Shown piece by piece: positions 13,384-21,068 of a stretch of DNA of 21,068 nt. The notes beneath the pieces are model-generated. The model saw only the letters and a list, made by a program, of their open reading frames with translations, did not search any database and was not told the DNA's origin. Source of the DNA: Actinomycetota bacterium (lineage in GTDB: Bacteria > Actinomycetota > Actinomycetes > Actinomycetales > Microbacteriaceae); contig WLFS01000001.1 of assembly GCA_009703635.1 (NCBI GenBank), forward strand, positions 1 through 21,068. The letters are read 5' to 3'. The translations under genes were made by a program, and so were the position numbers. Positions within the stretch are counted from its first letter, which is position 1, and each line of letters begins with the position of its first letter.

Positions 13384-14214
13384 CTAAAAGTTGTCGAATC
13401 GCACAACCGGTGCGTTTGGGGAGGAAACGTCAAAAGTCACCGATTGGGTTTTTCGGTGGTTGGCCATCAAGGCCTGAAGCACCTTTGACTTTAGAACCGA
13501 ATCGGAACTGTCGCCCCAAATAATCCTCTGTTCGCGAGAAGTTCTAAGGCTCATCTGAACATCGTCCTTAGAACGAGCCTCGATGAACTCAACTTGATGC
13601 AGTAAATCCTCAGGAAGTGCCATTAACACTTCGATCGCGTTTCTATAGCGCTGCGAGTTCCTAGGTTCTTCACTTATTTGAATCTCAGGTAATTCCTCGG
13701 AACCGGTGGCCTGTGCCACCTTGACCCCCGCTGGGTCATAAAGCCAACGCTCGCCCTTGACTGCAACAACGCTGATTGCCTGGCGTTCTGAAATCTTTAC
13801 CTGTAAACCATTTGGCGGCACCGCAGTTGCAGAAAATGATTCAATCAGAGCAAAGCTAGCTAACGATTTGGCTACCGCGTTCTCGTCCAGAAGCGGCAAT
13901 GGAGTTCCGATGTGTCCCTGGAGTGCCTTTGAAATTAGTTCTGGCTGAATCCGCTCGGTACCCGTGACGTAAATCTCCTTGATGGCTAAAGCGGGAGAAA
14001 AAGTTGCGCCTGCGACTATAACCAGAAGGATAGCTATTGAACCAACACTGATCGATGCAATGATGCGTTTTGCGCGTCTGGATGAAACCATCCGACCAAT
14101 AAGTGAGTTATCAAGCTCTCGCTGAGTTATGCGCCTGGGCGCTTTAGCCAAAGTATTAAGCCGTTGCCTTTGGAGTTTTTCTCCAGGAAGCTTTTTCGAA
14201 CCGGGGCGCTTCAA
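13384..14214 (-). CDS. ftsQ: Cell division protein FtsQ
   Basis: FtsQ is a bitopic membrane protein that links early and late divisome parts. The 276-residue product has a basic cytoplasmic N-terminus of about 49 residues (MKRPGSKK, then PRRITQREL), one membrane segment at about 50–69 and a POTRA domain at about 77–147 (IKEIYVTGTERI, LQGHIGTPLPLLD, VKISERQAISVV). The beta domain follows from about 153 (GERWLYDPAGV, LPEIQI). It starts at TTG 14214–14212, 4 nt after the murC stop. An in-frame TAA lies upstream (complement of 14230–14232), so only this TTG or later codons (TTG at residue 21, ATG at residue 43) are possible. The first is preferred because the basic tail is usual in actinobacteria. 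No clear ribosome site is seen. Confidence 0.9.
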   Translation of the reverse strand: MKRPGSKKLPGEKLQRQRLNTLAKAPRRITQRELDNSLIGRMVSSRRAKRIIASISVGSIAILLVIVAGATFSPALAIKEIYVTGTERIQPELISKALQGHIGTPLPLLDENAVAKSLASFALIESFSATAVPPNGLQVKISERQAISVVAVKGERWLYDPAGVKVAQATGSEELPEIQISEEPRNSQRYRNAIEVLMALPEDLLHQVEFIEARSKDDVQMSLRTSREQRIIWGDSSDSVLKSKVLQALMANHRKTQSVTFDVSSPNAPVVRFDNF

Positions 14215-14218
14215 TCTA

Positions 14219-15604
14219 CTAACTTTTCTTTAGTGCTTGAAGAAGCTGAGGAACCATGCGATAAACATCGCCGCAACCCATCGTTACGATGAAATCACCC
14301 GGGTCGGCCAAGCTCGCCGCCTTAGCTGATGCCTCTTCCCAGTTCGGAACATAGTGAATTTTTGACTGGTCGGAGAAGTTGTTCAAAATAAGCTCACCAG
14401 TGACACCTGGTTCTGGATCTTCACGGGCTGCATAGATATCCAGTAAAACCACTTCATCACTTTCGGCCAGCACCTGAGCGAACTCTTTGGCAAACAATCT
14501 GGTGCGTGAATAAAGGTGTGGCTGAAAAACAGTTATGAGCTTGCCAGAACCAACTACCGCTCTAGCGCCATTTAGAGCCGCCTGCACTTCAGTTGGGTGA
14601 TGGGCGAAATCGTCATACACGCTAACACCTCGCTCTTGCCCGTGAAGCTCGAACCTTCGCTCTGTTCCTTCAAATTTTGCGACCTCGGAAACTGACGCAT
14701 GAAAATCAAAACCAAGGCCCACCAGAGTCGCGACCGCTCCCGCAGCATTCAGAGCGTTGTGGCGTCCGGCAAGAATCAAAGTGGCGCTTGATTTCTCGTC
14801 TTTGTACACCAACTCAAATGAGACCCGGGCCTCCTCTTTTATGTTCTGCACTCGAACAGTGGCGTCCATAGCCTCGCCGAATGTGAACATTGGCTTTGTT
14901 ATCAGTTTCGCGACTTCCTTCGCGCCATGATCATCAGAGCTGATTACAACAAGCTCCTTAGATTTGTTGGCAAAGTCAGCAAAAACTTTATGGAAAGCTT
15001 CGATGCTTCCGTAATGATCAAGGTGGTCAGGGTCAACGTTGGTAATCAAGCTAATTGCAGTGTCATACAGCAGAAAAGAACCATCTGATTCATCCGCCTC
15101 AATCACAAACAACTCACCTGTTCCCGAGCTGCTGCTTTGTCCTACGGAATTTATGACTCCCCCGTTAACAAAAGATGGATCCTGTCCCATCGACATAAGT
15201 GCGGTGATTACCATTCCGGTTGAAGTTGTCTTACCGTGGGCGCCGGCTACTGCGATTAATCGTTTACTTGATGCCAGTTTCGCCAACGCCTGTGAGCGAT
15301 GAATAACGGGGATACCTTTTTCCTTCGCAAGCAGATACTCCGGGTTAGTTGGCCACAGTGCACTTGTGACCACAACCGTGTCTGGATCTCCCAAATGTGA
15401 TTGGTCGTGCCCGATGTAAATCTTCGCTCCAAGTTCCCGAAGCGCCGCCACGTTTGAGCTATCTCGAAGATCGCTACCGGTCACAACATGTCCCAAGCCA
15501 ATTAAAATCCTCGCGATACCGCTCATGCCAGAACCACCAATGCCAATGAAGTGCACTGTGCCCAGCTGATCTGGCACTGCCTGTGTGAAATCTGGTTTGA
15601 TCAT
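14219..15604 (-). CDS. murC: UDP-N-acetylmuramate–L-alanine ligase
   Basis: MurC adds L-alanine to UDP-MurNAc with ATP, the first amino acid of the peptidoglycan stem peptide. The 461 residues show the Mur ligase three-domain order. The N-terminal nucleotide-binding fold is [16 protein letters not shown] (18–33), followed by the ATP loop GAHGKTTS (121–128). Central blocks are IEADESDGS (168–176) and [11 protein letters not shown] (189–199), then [22 protein letters not shown] and FQPHLYSRT in the C-terminal domain. All are intact. ATG 15604–15602 overlaps the murG stop as ATGA, so the two are translationally coupled. Only a weak ribosome site precedes it. Confidence 0.97.
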   Translation of the reverse strand: MIKPDFTQAVPDQLGTVHFIGIGGSGMSGIARILIGLGHVVTGSDLRDSSNVAALRELGAKIYIGHDQSHLGDPDTVVVTSALWPTNPEYLLAKEKGIPVIHRSQALAKLASSKRLIAVAGAHGKTTSTGMVITALMSMGQDPSFVNGGVINSVGQSSSSGTGELFVIEADESDGSFLLYDTAISLITNVDPDHLDHYGSIEAFHKVFADFANKSKELVVISSDDHGAKEVAKLITKPMFTFGEAMDATVRVQNIKEEARVSFELVYKDEKSSATLILAGRHNALNAAGAVATLVGLGFDFHASVSEVAKFEGTERRFELHGQERGVSVYDDFAHHPTEVQAALNGARAVVGSGKLITVFQPHLYSRTRLFAKEFAQVLAESDEVVLLDIYAAREDPEPGVTGELILNNFSDQSKIHYVPNWEEASAKAASLADPGDFIVTMGCGDVYRMVPQLLQALKKS

Positions 15605-16677
15605 CTTCTAGCCAATACCTCGTCAATAAGAGCGACAAAACGCTCGGTACCATCTAAAACCCCGGCTTGTTTCGCCAACTCAGACATTTCAGCAATGCGC
15701 TTACTGTCGGAGAGCATAGGAATCAAGGTCGAGCGCACATAATCCGGGGTGAATTCTGAATCAGCAATTGTGACCGCTCCACCGGCAGCCAAAACATCCT
15801 GAAGATTGAATTTCTGCTCACCATTGCCCACCGGATAGGGAATGTATAAAGCTGGCAAACCGATTGCCGAAAACTCGGAAACCGTTGCAGCCCCCGCTCT
15901 TGACACGGCGAAATCGCTTGCTGCGATAGCCAATTCCATTTGATCGACGTATCTCACTCTTGCGTATTGAGGCTCCGATACTTCTTCAAGTTCGCTGGCG
16001 CCTCCGACAATGTGCAGCACTTGGATACCGGCAGCAGCAAAAACCGCCCTGCAGGATTCAACAGTTTGATTGATGCTTCTAGCTCCTAATGAACCGCCGG
16101 TGACCAAAAGAGTCAGCTGATCAGGCCTTAGACCAAAATGTTTTCTAGCGGCCGCAGCATCTTTTTTGGTTGCAAGAGCGACTATAGATGCTCGAAGCGG
16201 CATTCCAACAAACTCGGTGTGTGCCATGTTGGCAGAGCGAAAAGTCTTTCCTGCAGCACTGGCAAATCGGTTGCCAACTTTGTTCGCGATTCCAGGCAAG
16301 GCATTTGCCTCATGGATAACGATTGGGACCTTCTCCCGCTTAGCCGCGACATATGCTGGCGCACTTACATAACCTCCAAAACCAACCACTATGTTGATTG
16401 AGTGTGTCCGGATGTACTTTCTTACCTTGGATACGGCAGATGCGAACTTGAATGGAAAGACTATGGCCCATAAACCGGGACGTCTTGGAAATGGAAGTTT
16501 TTCAATAAACAACAATTCGATTCCGGCTTCCGGGACCAGTCTGGACTCAAGACCCTCTTTGGTTCCGAGAGCTAGAACTTGGTCCTGTGGTGAACGTTTG
16601 CGCAGATGATCTGCAATTGTGAGCAGCGGATTCACGTGACCGGCGGTTCCACCACCGGTCAACAGGTAATTTGTCAA
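15601..16677 (-). CDS. murG: Lipid II synthase MurG (UDP-GlcNAc transferase)
   Basis: MurG transfers GlcNAc to lipid I to make lipid II at the inner membrane face. The 358-residue GT-B glycosyltransferase has the glycine loop [10 protein letters not shown] (8–17) with His14, GFGGYVSAP (99–107), [11 protein letters not shown] (122–132), the second glycine loop TGGSLGAR (193–200) and the donor site [10 protein letters not shown] (259–268). The start is TTG 16677–16675, overlapping the ftsW TGA as TTGA. The conserved [10 protein letters not shown] lies at residues 5–14 and no ATG or GTG occurs close upstream, so TTG is required. GGGGAG ends 7 nt before it, inside ftsW. Order ftsW–murG–murC is the classic dcw order. 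Confidence 0.97.
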   Translation of the reverse strand: MTNYLLTGGGTAGHVNPLLTIADHLRKRSPQDQVLALGTKEGLESRLVPEAGIELLFIEKLPFPRRPGLWAIVFPFKFASAVSKVRKYIRTHSINIVVGFGGYVSAPAYVAAKREKVPIVIHEANALPGIANKVGNRFASAAGKTFRSANMAHTEFVGMPLRASIVALATKKDAAAARKHFGLRPDQLTLLVTGGSLGARSINQTVESCRAVFAAAGIQVLHIVGGASELEEVSEPQYARVRYVDQMELAIAASDFAVSRAGAATVSEFSAIGLPALYIPYPVGNGEQKFNLQDVLAAGGAVTIADSEFTPDYVRSTLIPMLSDSKRIAEMSELAKQAGVLDGTERFVALIDEVLARR

Positions 16678-17888
16678 CGCCTTACTCCCCGAAGTGGCTG
16701 TCGGTGGTTATCTTTTTCAAATGCCAAAACCAAACCGATTCCTGCCAACGTTGCAATCAACGAGGAACCACCTGCGGAGATCAGTGGCAGCGGAACGCCA
16801 AGAACCGGCAGGACTCCAAGCACCACAGCTATGTTCACCGCAGACTGGCTAAGTATCCAGATAACAACCCCGAGGGTTGTCACTCGGGCAAAAGTTGTTT
16901 GAGCTCTCAACATCACTCTTATAAGAGAGGCGATGAGCAAAGCAAACATTCCAATTACAACCATCGCGCCAACTAGACCGAGCTCTTCACCGATCACGGC
17001 AAAAATAAAGTCGTTTTCAACTTCCGGAATCCAGGACCACTTCATCTTGGAGTTTCCAAGTCCAACTCCAAACACTCCGCCGGCAGCTAGCGCCCAGGTG
17101 CCGTGTTCAAATTGCCAGTTGAAAGCATCTGAGGAAGCAGATCCAGGGTTTAGCCATGCAGTGATTCGCGCCATGCGAGAAGCGCTGGTTGCGGTTGCTG
17201 CTGCTGCAAGTCCTATTGCTAATAAGGCCACTCGACCCAAAATCTTCCCTGGTACGCCGGCCATAAGCAGTGTTCCAAAAATGATGAAGGAGAAAATCAC
17301 CGCGGTGCCAAGATCTCGACCAAACATCACCAAGAGCACCGCTCCGCCGCCAACTGCAAGCAGTGGGTAGAGTACTCGCTGCGGATTGTCCATCTCAAAC
17401 TCGCGGTTTGAGATAAACCATCCCATGTACATAATCAACGCCAGCTTCAAAAACTCAGAAGGCTGTAGGGTGAAACCTGCAATTGAAAGCCAGTTGGTGT
17501 TTCCATTTACCGAAATTCCAATAAATGGAACTGCAAGCTGCAGTCCAAATCCGATCAAAAGCACTAGCCCAACTCGGTTTCTTATGAAACTCACCGGCAG
17601 ACTTGCAATTACTAGCATCAGGGCTAGTCCAATCAAGGCATAGACGAACTGCCTTGAGAAAATGTAGTAAGCATCACGATTGGCAACCAGTGAGTCAATA
17701 GATGAAGATGAAAGCACCATCACCAAGCCAAACACCACCAGGAAACCGGTTAGTCCAGCTAGTCGGTAGAAATAAATCGATTCGGCGCGGAAGTTATCCT
17801 GCAACCAAACTTTGAAGCTGTTTAGCGGATTTGAACGGGCTTTTCTCACCTGTCTAGGTGCGTTGGATCTGGGCTGGATTCTGGTCAA
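16674..17888 (-). CDS. ftsW: Septal peptidoglycan polymerase FtsW (SEDS family)
   Basis: FtsW is the SEDS glycosyltransferase that polymerises lipid II at the septum together with a class B PBP. The 404-residue protein has a basic cytoplasmic N-terminus (about 1–35) and about ten membrane segments. The conserved extracellular loop has ENDFIFAVIGEELG (291–304), with the catalytic-type Asp293. The FtsW/RodA signature GVLPVLGVPLPLISAGGSS is at 358–376. NGNTNWLSIAGF (128–139) and LQPSEFLKLA (141–150) also match. TTG 17888 follows the murD TAG with no gap, and that TAG is the preceding in-frame codon. A G-rich stretch in the murD end could act as ribosome site. The C-terminal tail is short and basic. 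Confidence 0.95.
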   Translation of the reverse strand: MTRIQPRSNAPRQVRKARSNPLNSFKVWLQDNFRAESIYFYRLAGLTGFLVVFGLVMVLSSSSIDSLVANRDAYYIFSRQFVYALIGLALMLVIASLPVSFIRNRVGLVLLIGFGLQLAVPFIGISVNGNTNWLSIAGFTLQPSEFLKLALIMYMGWFISNREFEMDNPQRVLYPLLAVGGGAVLLVMFGRDLGTAVIFSFIIFGTLLMAGVPGKILGRVALLAIGLAAAATATSASRMARITAWLNPGSASSDAFNWQFEHGTWALAAGGVFGVGLGNSKMKWSWIPEVENDFIFAVIGEELGLVGAMVVIGMFALLIASLIRVMLRAQTTFARVTTLGVVIWILSQSAVNIAVVLGVLPVLGVPLPLISAGGSSLIATLAGIGLVLAFEKDNHRQPLRGVRR

Positions 17889-19361
17889 CTACTTACCCCC
17901 GCCCAAGCTTTGTACTGCTGAAATGAATTGATCTCCGCGCGCCTGATAGTTCAAGAATTGATCCATTGATGCTGCCGCCGGTGCCAGAAGCACCACGTCA
18001 CCAGCTTTGGCCATGGACGATGCAAGGCTGACAGCTTGTGACATCACTGCGTCCCCTCCTGAAATTTCCACCATTGGCACCTGCGGTGCCAGTTTTTCAA
18101 ACGCTTCCACAATCTCAGCACGGTCAACACCAATTACCACCGCACCACGCAGTCGAGGGGCAAATTGACCAATCAACTCGGAGATATCCACACCTTTTAG
18201 TAATCCGCCAAGAATCCAAACCACCGATTCGAAAGAAGTCAGCGAAGCTGCTGCCGCGTGAGCGTTGGTGGCTTTTGAATCATTGATGTATCTAACACCA
18301 TCGATTTCGGCGACCAGCTGTATGCGATGCGGAGAAATCTTGAACTCCCTCAAAGCTTTCCTACAAGCGGCTGGCGGCACACCGAAGCTTCGAGCAAGTG
18401 CGGTTGCAGCTGCGATGTTGCTCAAAAGATGCGGAGTTAAAACTCCAAAATTATCGAGATCTTCAAAACTGGCAATTTCAAGCGCCTTGTGTGCGCGCTC
18501 CTCGAGAAAGGCTCGATCAACGAGTAAATCCTCAACGTATCCGATGTTGCTTCGGGCAGGAGTACCTAATCCAAATCCAATTGCCCGTGCGCCTTCACTA
18601 ACATCAGCGGCCTCAACCAAAGATTCGGTTGCGGCATCTTCGAGGTTATACACGCAGGCCACTTTGGTGTTTTCATAAATGCGCCCTTTTGCTGCACGGT
18701 AGTTTGCGAATCCCCCATGCCAGTCCAAATGGTCGTTTGCAAGGTTTAGAACTGCCGAACTAAATGGCTCGATGCGATCCAAGTAGTGAAGCTGAAAAGA
18801 AGATAGCTCAACAACCAGCACCTCAAAAGCTGCCGGGTCTCTGATGCAATCAAGGATTGGCTTTCCAATGTTTCCGCAGGCGGCAGCCCTAACATCCGCT
18901 GCCAAGAACATAGCTTCGGTTAGTTCGGTGGTGGTGGTCTTACCGTTGGTTCCTGTAATGCAAATCCATTCCTGATTCGGAACGTACCTATCTCTAAGCC
19001 GCCAAGCTAAGTCGATGTCGGTCCAAATCGGAATCCCGGAGCGATTAGCTTTTTCAACTATTGCGGTAGTTGGCGCAACTCCTGGAGAAACAATCAGCAG
19101 ATCTGGTGCGAAGGCATCCAGAGCGCTTTGTAAGACATGGGCGTTTTGATCAATAACACTCTCCACGCCTAGAACATCCAAGATGTCGAGAATTTCCTCG
19201 TCGGCTGCCCCGGATACAACAAGTAGCTTGCTACCCAACTCGTTGAGAGTATCGGCTACAGAGAAACCCGATTTACCTAAGCCCAAAACTGCCACCTTGA
19301 TGCTGGACCAGTTAGAGCTCCAACTATTTAACTGCTGGAGGTCGGGCGCCTGGTTAGCCAT
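17889..19361 (-). CDS. murD: UDP-N-acetylmuramoylalanine–D-glutamate ligase
   Basis: MurD adds D-glutamate to UDP-MurNAc-L-Ala. From ATG 19361–19359 the protein is 490 residues. The N-terminal fold starts [17 protein letters not shown] (23–39). The ATP loop is [12 protein letters not shown] (135–146), then [12 protein letters not shown] (183–194) and [11 protein letters not shown] (206–216), and YRAAK at 221–225 with the carbamylated-lysine position Lys225. [11 protein letters not shown] and [12 protein letters not shown] lie in the C-terminal domain. The frame is open further, to a TTG at 19436, but that would add 25 residues lying wholly within mraY; the ATG agrees with the usual MurD N-terminus. 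It overlaps mraY by 8 nt. The C-terminal block reads AAAS where many MurDs have ACAS. Confidence 0.95.
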   Translation of the reverse strand: MANQAPDLQQLNSWSSNWSSIKVAVLGLGKSGFSVADTLNELGSKLLVVSGAADEEILDILDVLGVESVIDQNAHVLQSALDAFAPDLLIVSPGVAPTTAIVEKANRSGIPIWTDIDLAWRLRDRYVPNQEWICITGTNGKTTTTELTEAMFLAADVRAAACGNIGKPILDCIRDPAAFEVLVVELSSFQLHYLDRIEPFSSAVLNLANDHLDWHGGFANYRAAKGRIYENTKVACVYNLEDAATESLVEAADVSEGARAIGFGLGTPARSNIGYVEDLLVDRAFLEERAHKALEIASFEDLDNFGVLTPHLLSNIAAATALARSFGVPPAACRKALREFKISPHRIQLVAEIDGVRYINDSKATNAHAAAASLTSFESVVWILGGLLKGVDISELIGQFAPRLRGAVVIGVDRAEIVEAFEKLAPQVPMVEISGGDAVMSQAVSLASSMAKAGDVVLLAPAAASMDQFLNYQARGDQFISAVQSLGGGK

Positions 19362-20439
19362 AAATCCACTCGAGGTAGAAAAGACCAATTCCGGCAAGAA
19401 CTGAAAGGCCTGCAATAATCCAGAACCTGACAACAACCGTGATTTCTGCCCAGCCCTTTAGTTCAAAGTGATGATGCAGTGGTGACATCAAGAAGATGCG
19501 TTTTCCCTTGGTGATTTTGAAGTATGCGCGTTGCAAGATAACTGAACCAGTCACAATCACAAACAGTCCGCCGATAAGAACCAGCAAGATTTCGGTGCGG
19601 GACAGTATGGCAAGAGCGGCTAAAGCTCCACCGAGGCCCATCGCACCAGTGTCACCCATGATGATTTGCGCCGGCGAAGTATTCCACCACAAGAAACCAA
19701 TTCCAGCGCCAGTAATGGCAGCTGCGATAACCGCTAAATCAAGTGGATCGCGGACTACGTAACAGCGCGTGAGGTTCTCAACCGCAGTGCCACACAGCTG
19801 ATTGAATTGCCAAAACCCAATCACCGCATAAGCACCGATTGCCATGATGCTGGCACCGATTGCCAGACCATCTAGCCCATCGGCAATATTCACACCGTTA
19901 GAGGTTGCCGAGATTAGCAAAAAGATCCAAAGCACAACTAGAACTGATCCAACCACGGTTCCAAACATCATCAAATCGAATCCGGTGTCTCGAACAACGG
20001 AGATCTTGGTTGAAGCTGGTGTCACGCCTTGCGCGTTTGGATATCCAAACGCGAAGGCTGCAAAAGCCAGAGCCACGAGTGCTTGACCAGCAATCTTTGC
20101 CCAACCACCCAGTCCAAGAGATCGCTGTTTCTGAGTCTTGATGAAATCGTCAATGAATCCAACTAGCCCAAGCCCCACCATCGCAAGAATGACAAGTAGA
20201 GCCGATACCGAGGGGGTTTCGCCGTTTAGAAGTTTTCCGGCAAAGTATCCGGTGACGCTGGCCAAAATAATGACCAAGCCGCCCATGGTTGGGGTGCCTC
20301 GTTTGGTGTGGTGTGACTCAGGTCCGTCATCACGAATGAACTGTCCCCAGTTCCACTTCCGAAACAGCCAAATGAATATAGGAGTCAAAAACAGTGTGAA
20401 GGCCATAGATGCGGCTCCAGCTAACAGCAGTGCTCTCAC
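19354..20439 (-). CDS. mraY: Phospho-N-acetylmuramoyl-pentapeptide transferase
   Basis: MraY transfers phospho-MurNAc-pentapeptide to undecaprenyl phosphate, making lipid I. The 361-residue protein has about ten membrane segments. Active-site landmarks are TPTMGG (49–54), GFIDDFIK (94–101) with Asp97 and Asp98, NIADGLDGL (184–192), [11 protein letters not shown] (261–271) with Asp263, and the triple histidine PLHHHFE (320–326). A loop around 215–232 ([12 protein letters not shown]) resembles the insertion usual in actinobacterial MraY. The start is GTG 20439–20437, overlapping the murF stop as GTGA, with a strong ribosome site GGAGG (20451–20447) 7 nt upstream. It overlaps the murD start by 8 nt. 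Confidence 0.97.
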   Translation of the reverse strand: MRALLLAGAASMAFTLFLTPIFIWLFRKWNWGQFIRDDGPESHHTKRGTPTMGGLVIILASVTGYFAGKLLNGETPSVSALLVILAMVGLGLVGFIDDFIKTQKQRSLGLGGWAKIAGQALVALAFAAFAFGYPNAQGVTPASTKISVVRDTGFDLMMFGTVVGSVLVVLWIFLLISATSNGVNIADGLDGLAIGASIMAIGAYAVIGFWQFNQLCGTAVENLTRCYVVRDPLDLAVIAAAITGAGIGFLWWNTSPAQIIMGDTGAMGLGGALAALAILSRTEILLVLIGGLFVIVTGSVILQRAYFKITKGKRIFLMSPLHHHFELKGWAEITVVVRFWIIAGLSVLAGIGLFYLEWIYG

Positions 20440-21068
20440 TTAGCCACCTCCATTAAGTCGTCTCCCAGAAATCTGAGGTTCGCCGACTTGGATGATTTGA
20501 CCAAGACGGTATCGCCATCTGCGAGTATCCCACGCAGGTACGCCAAAGCCTCGGCAATCGAGGGGAAAAACTTCGATTCGCCATCCCAGGACCCCTCTTG
20601 GCTTGCTCCCATGTGAATCAGCTTTGCGCCTTCACCCACCACCACAAGCTGATCAATGTTGAGTCGAACTACCAGCCTTCCGATGGAATCATGCTCATGC
20701 CTTGAGTACTCACCTAGCTCGGCCATTTCACCCAAAACTGCAACAGTTCTAGTTCCCATTCGCCCAAGCTGAGCCAGGGTCTGAAGGGCAGCCTTCATTG
20801 AATCTGGGCTGGCGTTGTAGGAGTCATTGATTACCGTGACGCCATCAGATCTAACAACTCTTTGCATTCTCCAGCGCTCAGCCAACTCCATGGCTTCGAG
20901 TGCGCTAACAACTTGTTGTTTGCTTGCTCCAAGTAGGTGTGAAACTGATGCGGCTGCAAGTGCATTCATTACGTGGTGCTCACCAAGAATTGAAAGCTGG
21001 ATAGCGGAATGCTCGCCGTCGGGCCAGTGCAAGACAAAAGATGTACCAATTTTCGACAGAGAAATATC
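20436..21068 (-). CDS. murF: MurF, C-terminal 210 residues (cut by window edge)
   Basis: MurF adds D-alanyl-D-alanine to the UDP-MurNAc-tripeptide, finishing the soluble precursor. The visible part enters from base 21068 without a start codon and continues in frame to TGA at 20438–20436. It contains the end of the central domain ([12 protein letters not shown]) and the C-terminal ligase domain: [33 protein letters not shown] and the closing [22 protein letters not shown]-initiated shorter frame from 21032 can be read, but codons continue upstream of it with MurF-like sequence, so that is not the start. Roughly 55% of a ~470-residue protein lies beyond the window. It overlaps mraY by 4 nt. Confidence 0.94.
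   Translation of the reverse strand, partial: DISLSKIGTSFVLHWPDGEHSAIQLSILGEHHVMNALAAASVSHLLGASKQQVVSALEAMELAERWRMQRVVRSDGVTVINDSYNASPDSMKAALQTLAQLGRMGTRTVAVLGEMAELGEYSRHEHDSIGRLVVRLNIDQLVVVGEGAKLIHMGASQEGSWDGESKFFPSIAEALAYLRGILADGDTVLVKSSKSANLRFLGDDLMEVAK

Noticed and set aside
16671..16976. 101-residue plus-strand open frame over ftsW
   Set aside because: It is antisense to the conserved FtsW signature region and looks like a random translation.
1..21068. Mobile elements, CRISPR arrays, tRNAs or a new multi-gene defence or metabolic system
   Set aside because: No transposase, integrase, spaced repeats, tRNA-like cloverleaf or unfamiliar gene cluster was seen; the genes are conserved housekeeping and division genes in familiar order.

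Overview
The window is a compact actinobacterial chromosome segment, about half G+C by eye. The clues are the gene order ftsZ–yggS–sepF–yggT–wag31–lspA–rluD–dnaE, a DUF3043 membrane protein, an SepF/Wag31 division set without ftsA or minCD, and a DnaE with an intact PHP exonuclease site. Moderate G+C, very short gaps and frequent TTG starts would suit a small-genome Microbacteriaceae-like lineage (for example the freshwater Luna group). That placement is inference; no rRNA is present.

Left part (1–4832), housekeeping on both strands: a truncated M20 dipeptidase (minus, cut by the window edge) is divergent from a DUF3043 gene (plus). This faces the minus-strand series hisD, nrdR, pyrD. A flavin-reductase-domain gene (plus) is divergent from hisD, and its 3' end overlaps the 3' end of dnaE by 31 bp.

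Right part (4802–21068), all minus strand, read from high to low coordinates: murF (cut by the edge), mraY, murD, ftsW, murG, murC, ftsQ, a probable terminator and 158-bp control region, ftsZ, yggS, sepF, yggT, wag31, lspA, rluD, dnaE. The first block makes the peptidoglycan precursor: MurF and MurD build the peptide, MraY and MurG make lipid I and lipid II, and FtsW polymerises lipid II at the septum. The second block builds and places the divisome: FtsZ ring, SepF membrane tether, Wag31 polar and septal scaffold, YggT membrane protein. It then runs on into lipoprotein processing (LspA), 23S rRNA modification (RluD-like) and replication (DnaE). Nearly all junctions overlap by 4–8 nt or have gaps under 15 nt, pointing to translational coupling. 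The larger gaps, before ftsZ and wag31, carry structured elements that are the best candidates for unannotated regulation.

No gene-free stretch exceeds 158 bp. I saw no tRNA, rRNA, insertion sequence, prophage, CRISPR array or origin. I found no new multi-gene system: this is a conserved core region. The points of interest are start-codon choice, gene overlaps, leaderless or symmetric promoters, and leader structures at ftsZ and wag31.
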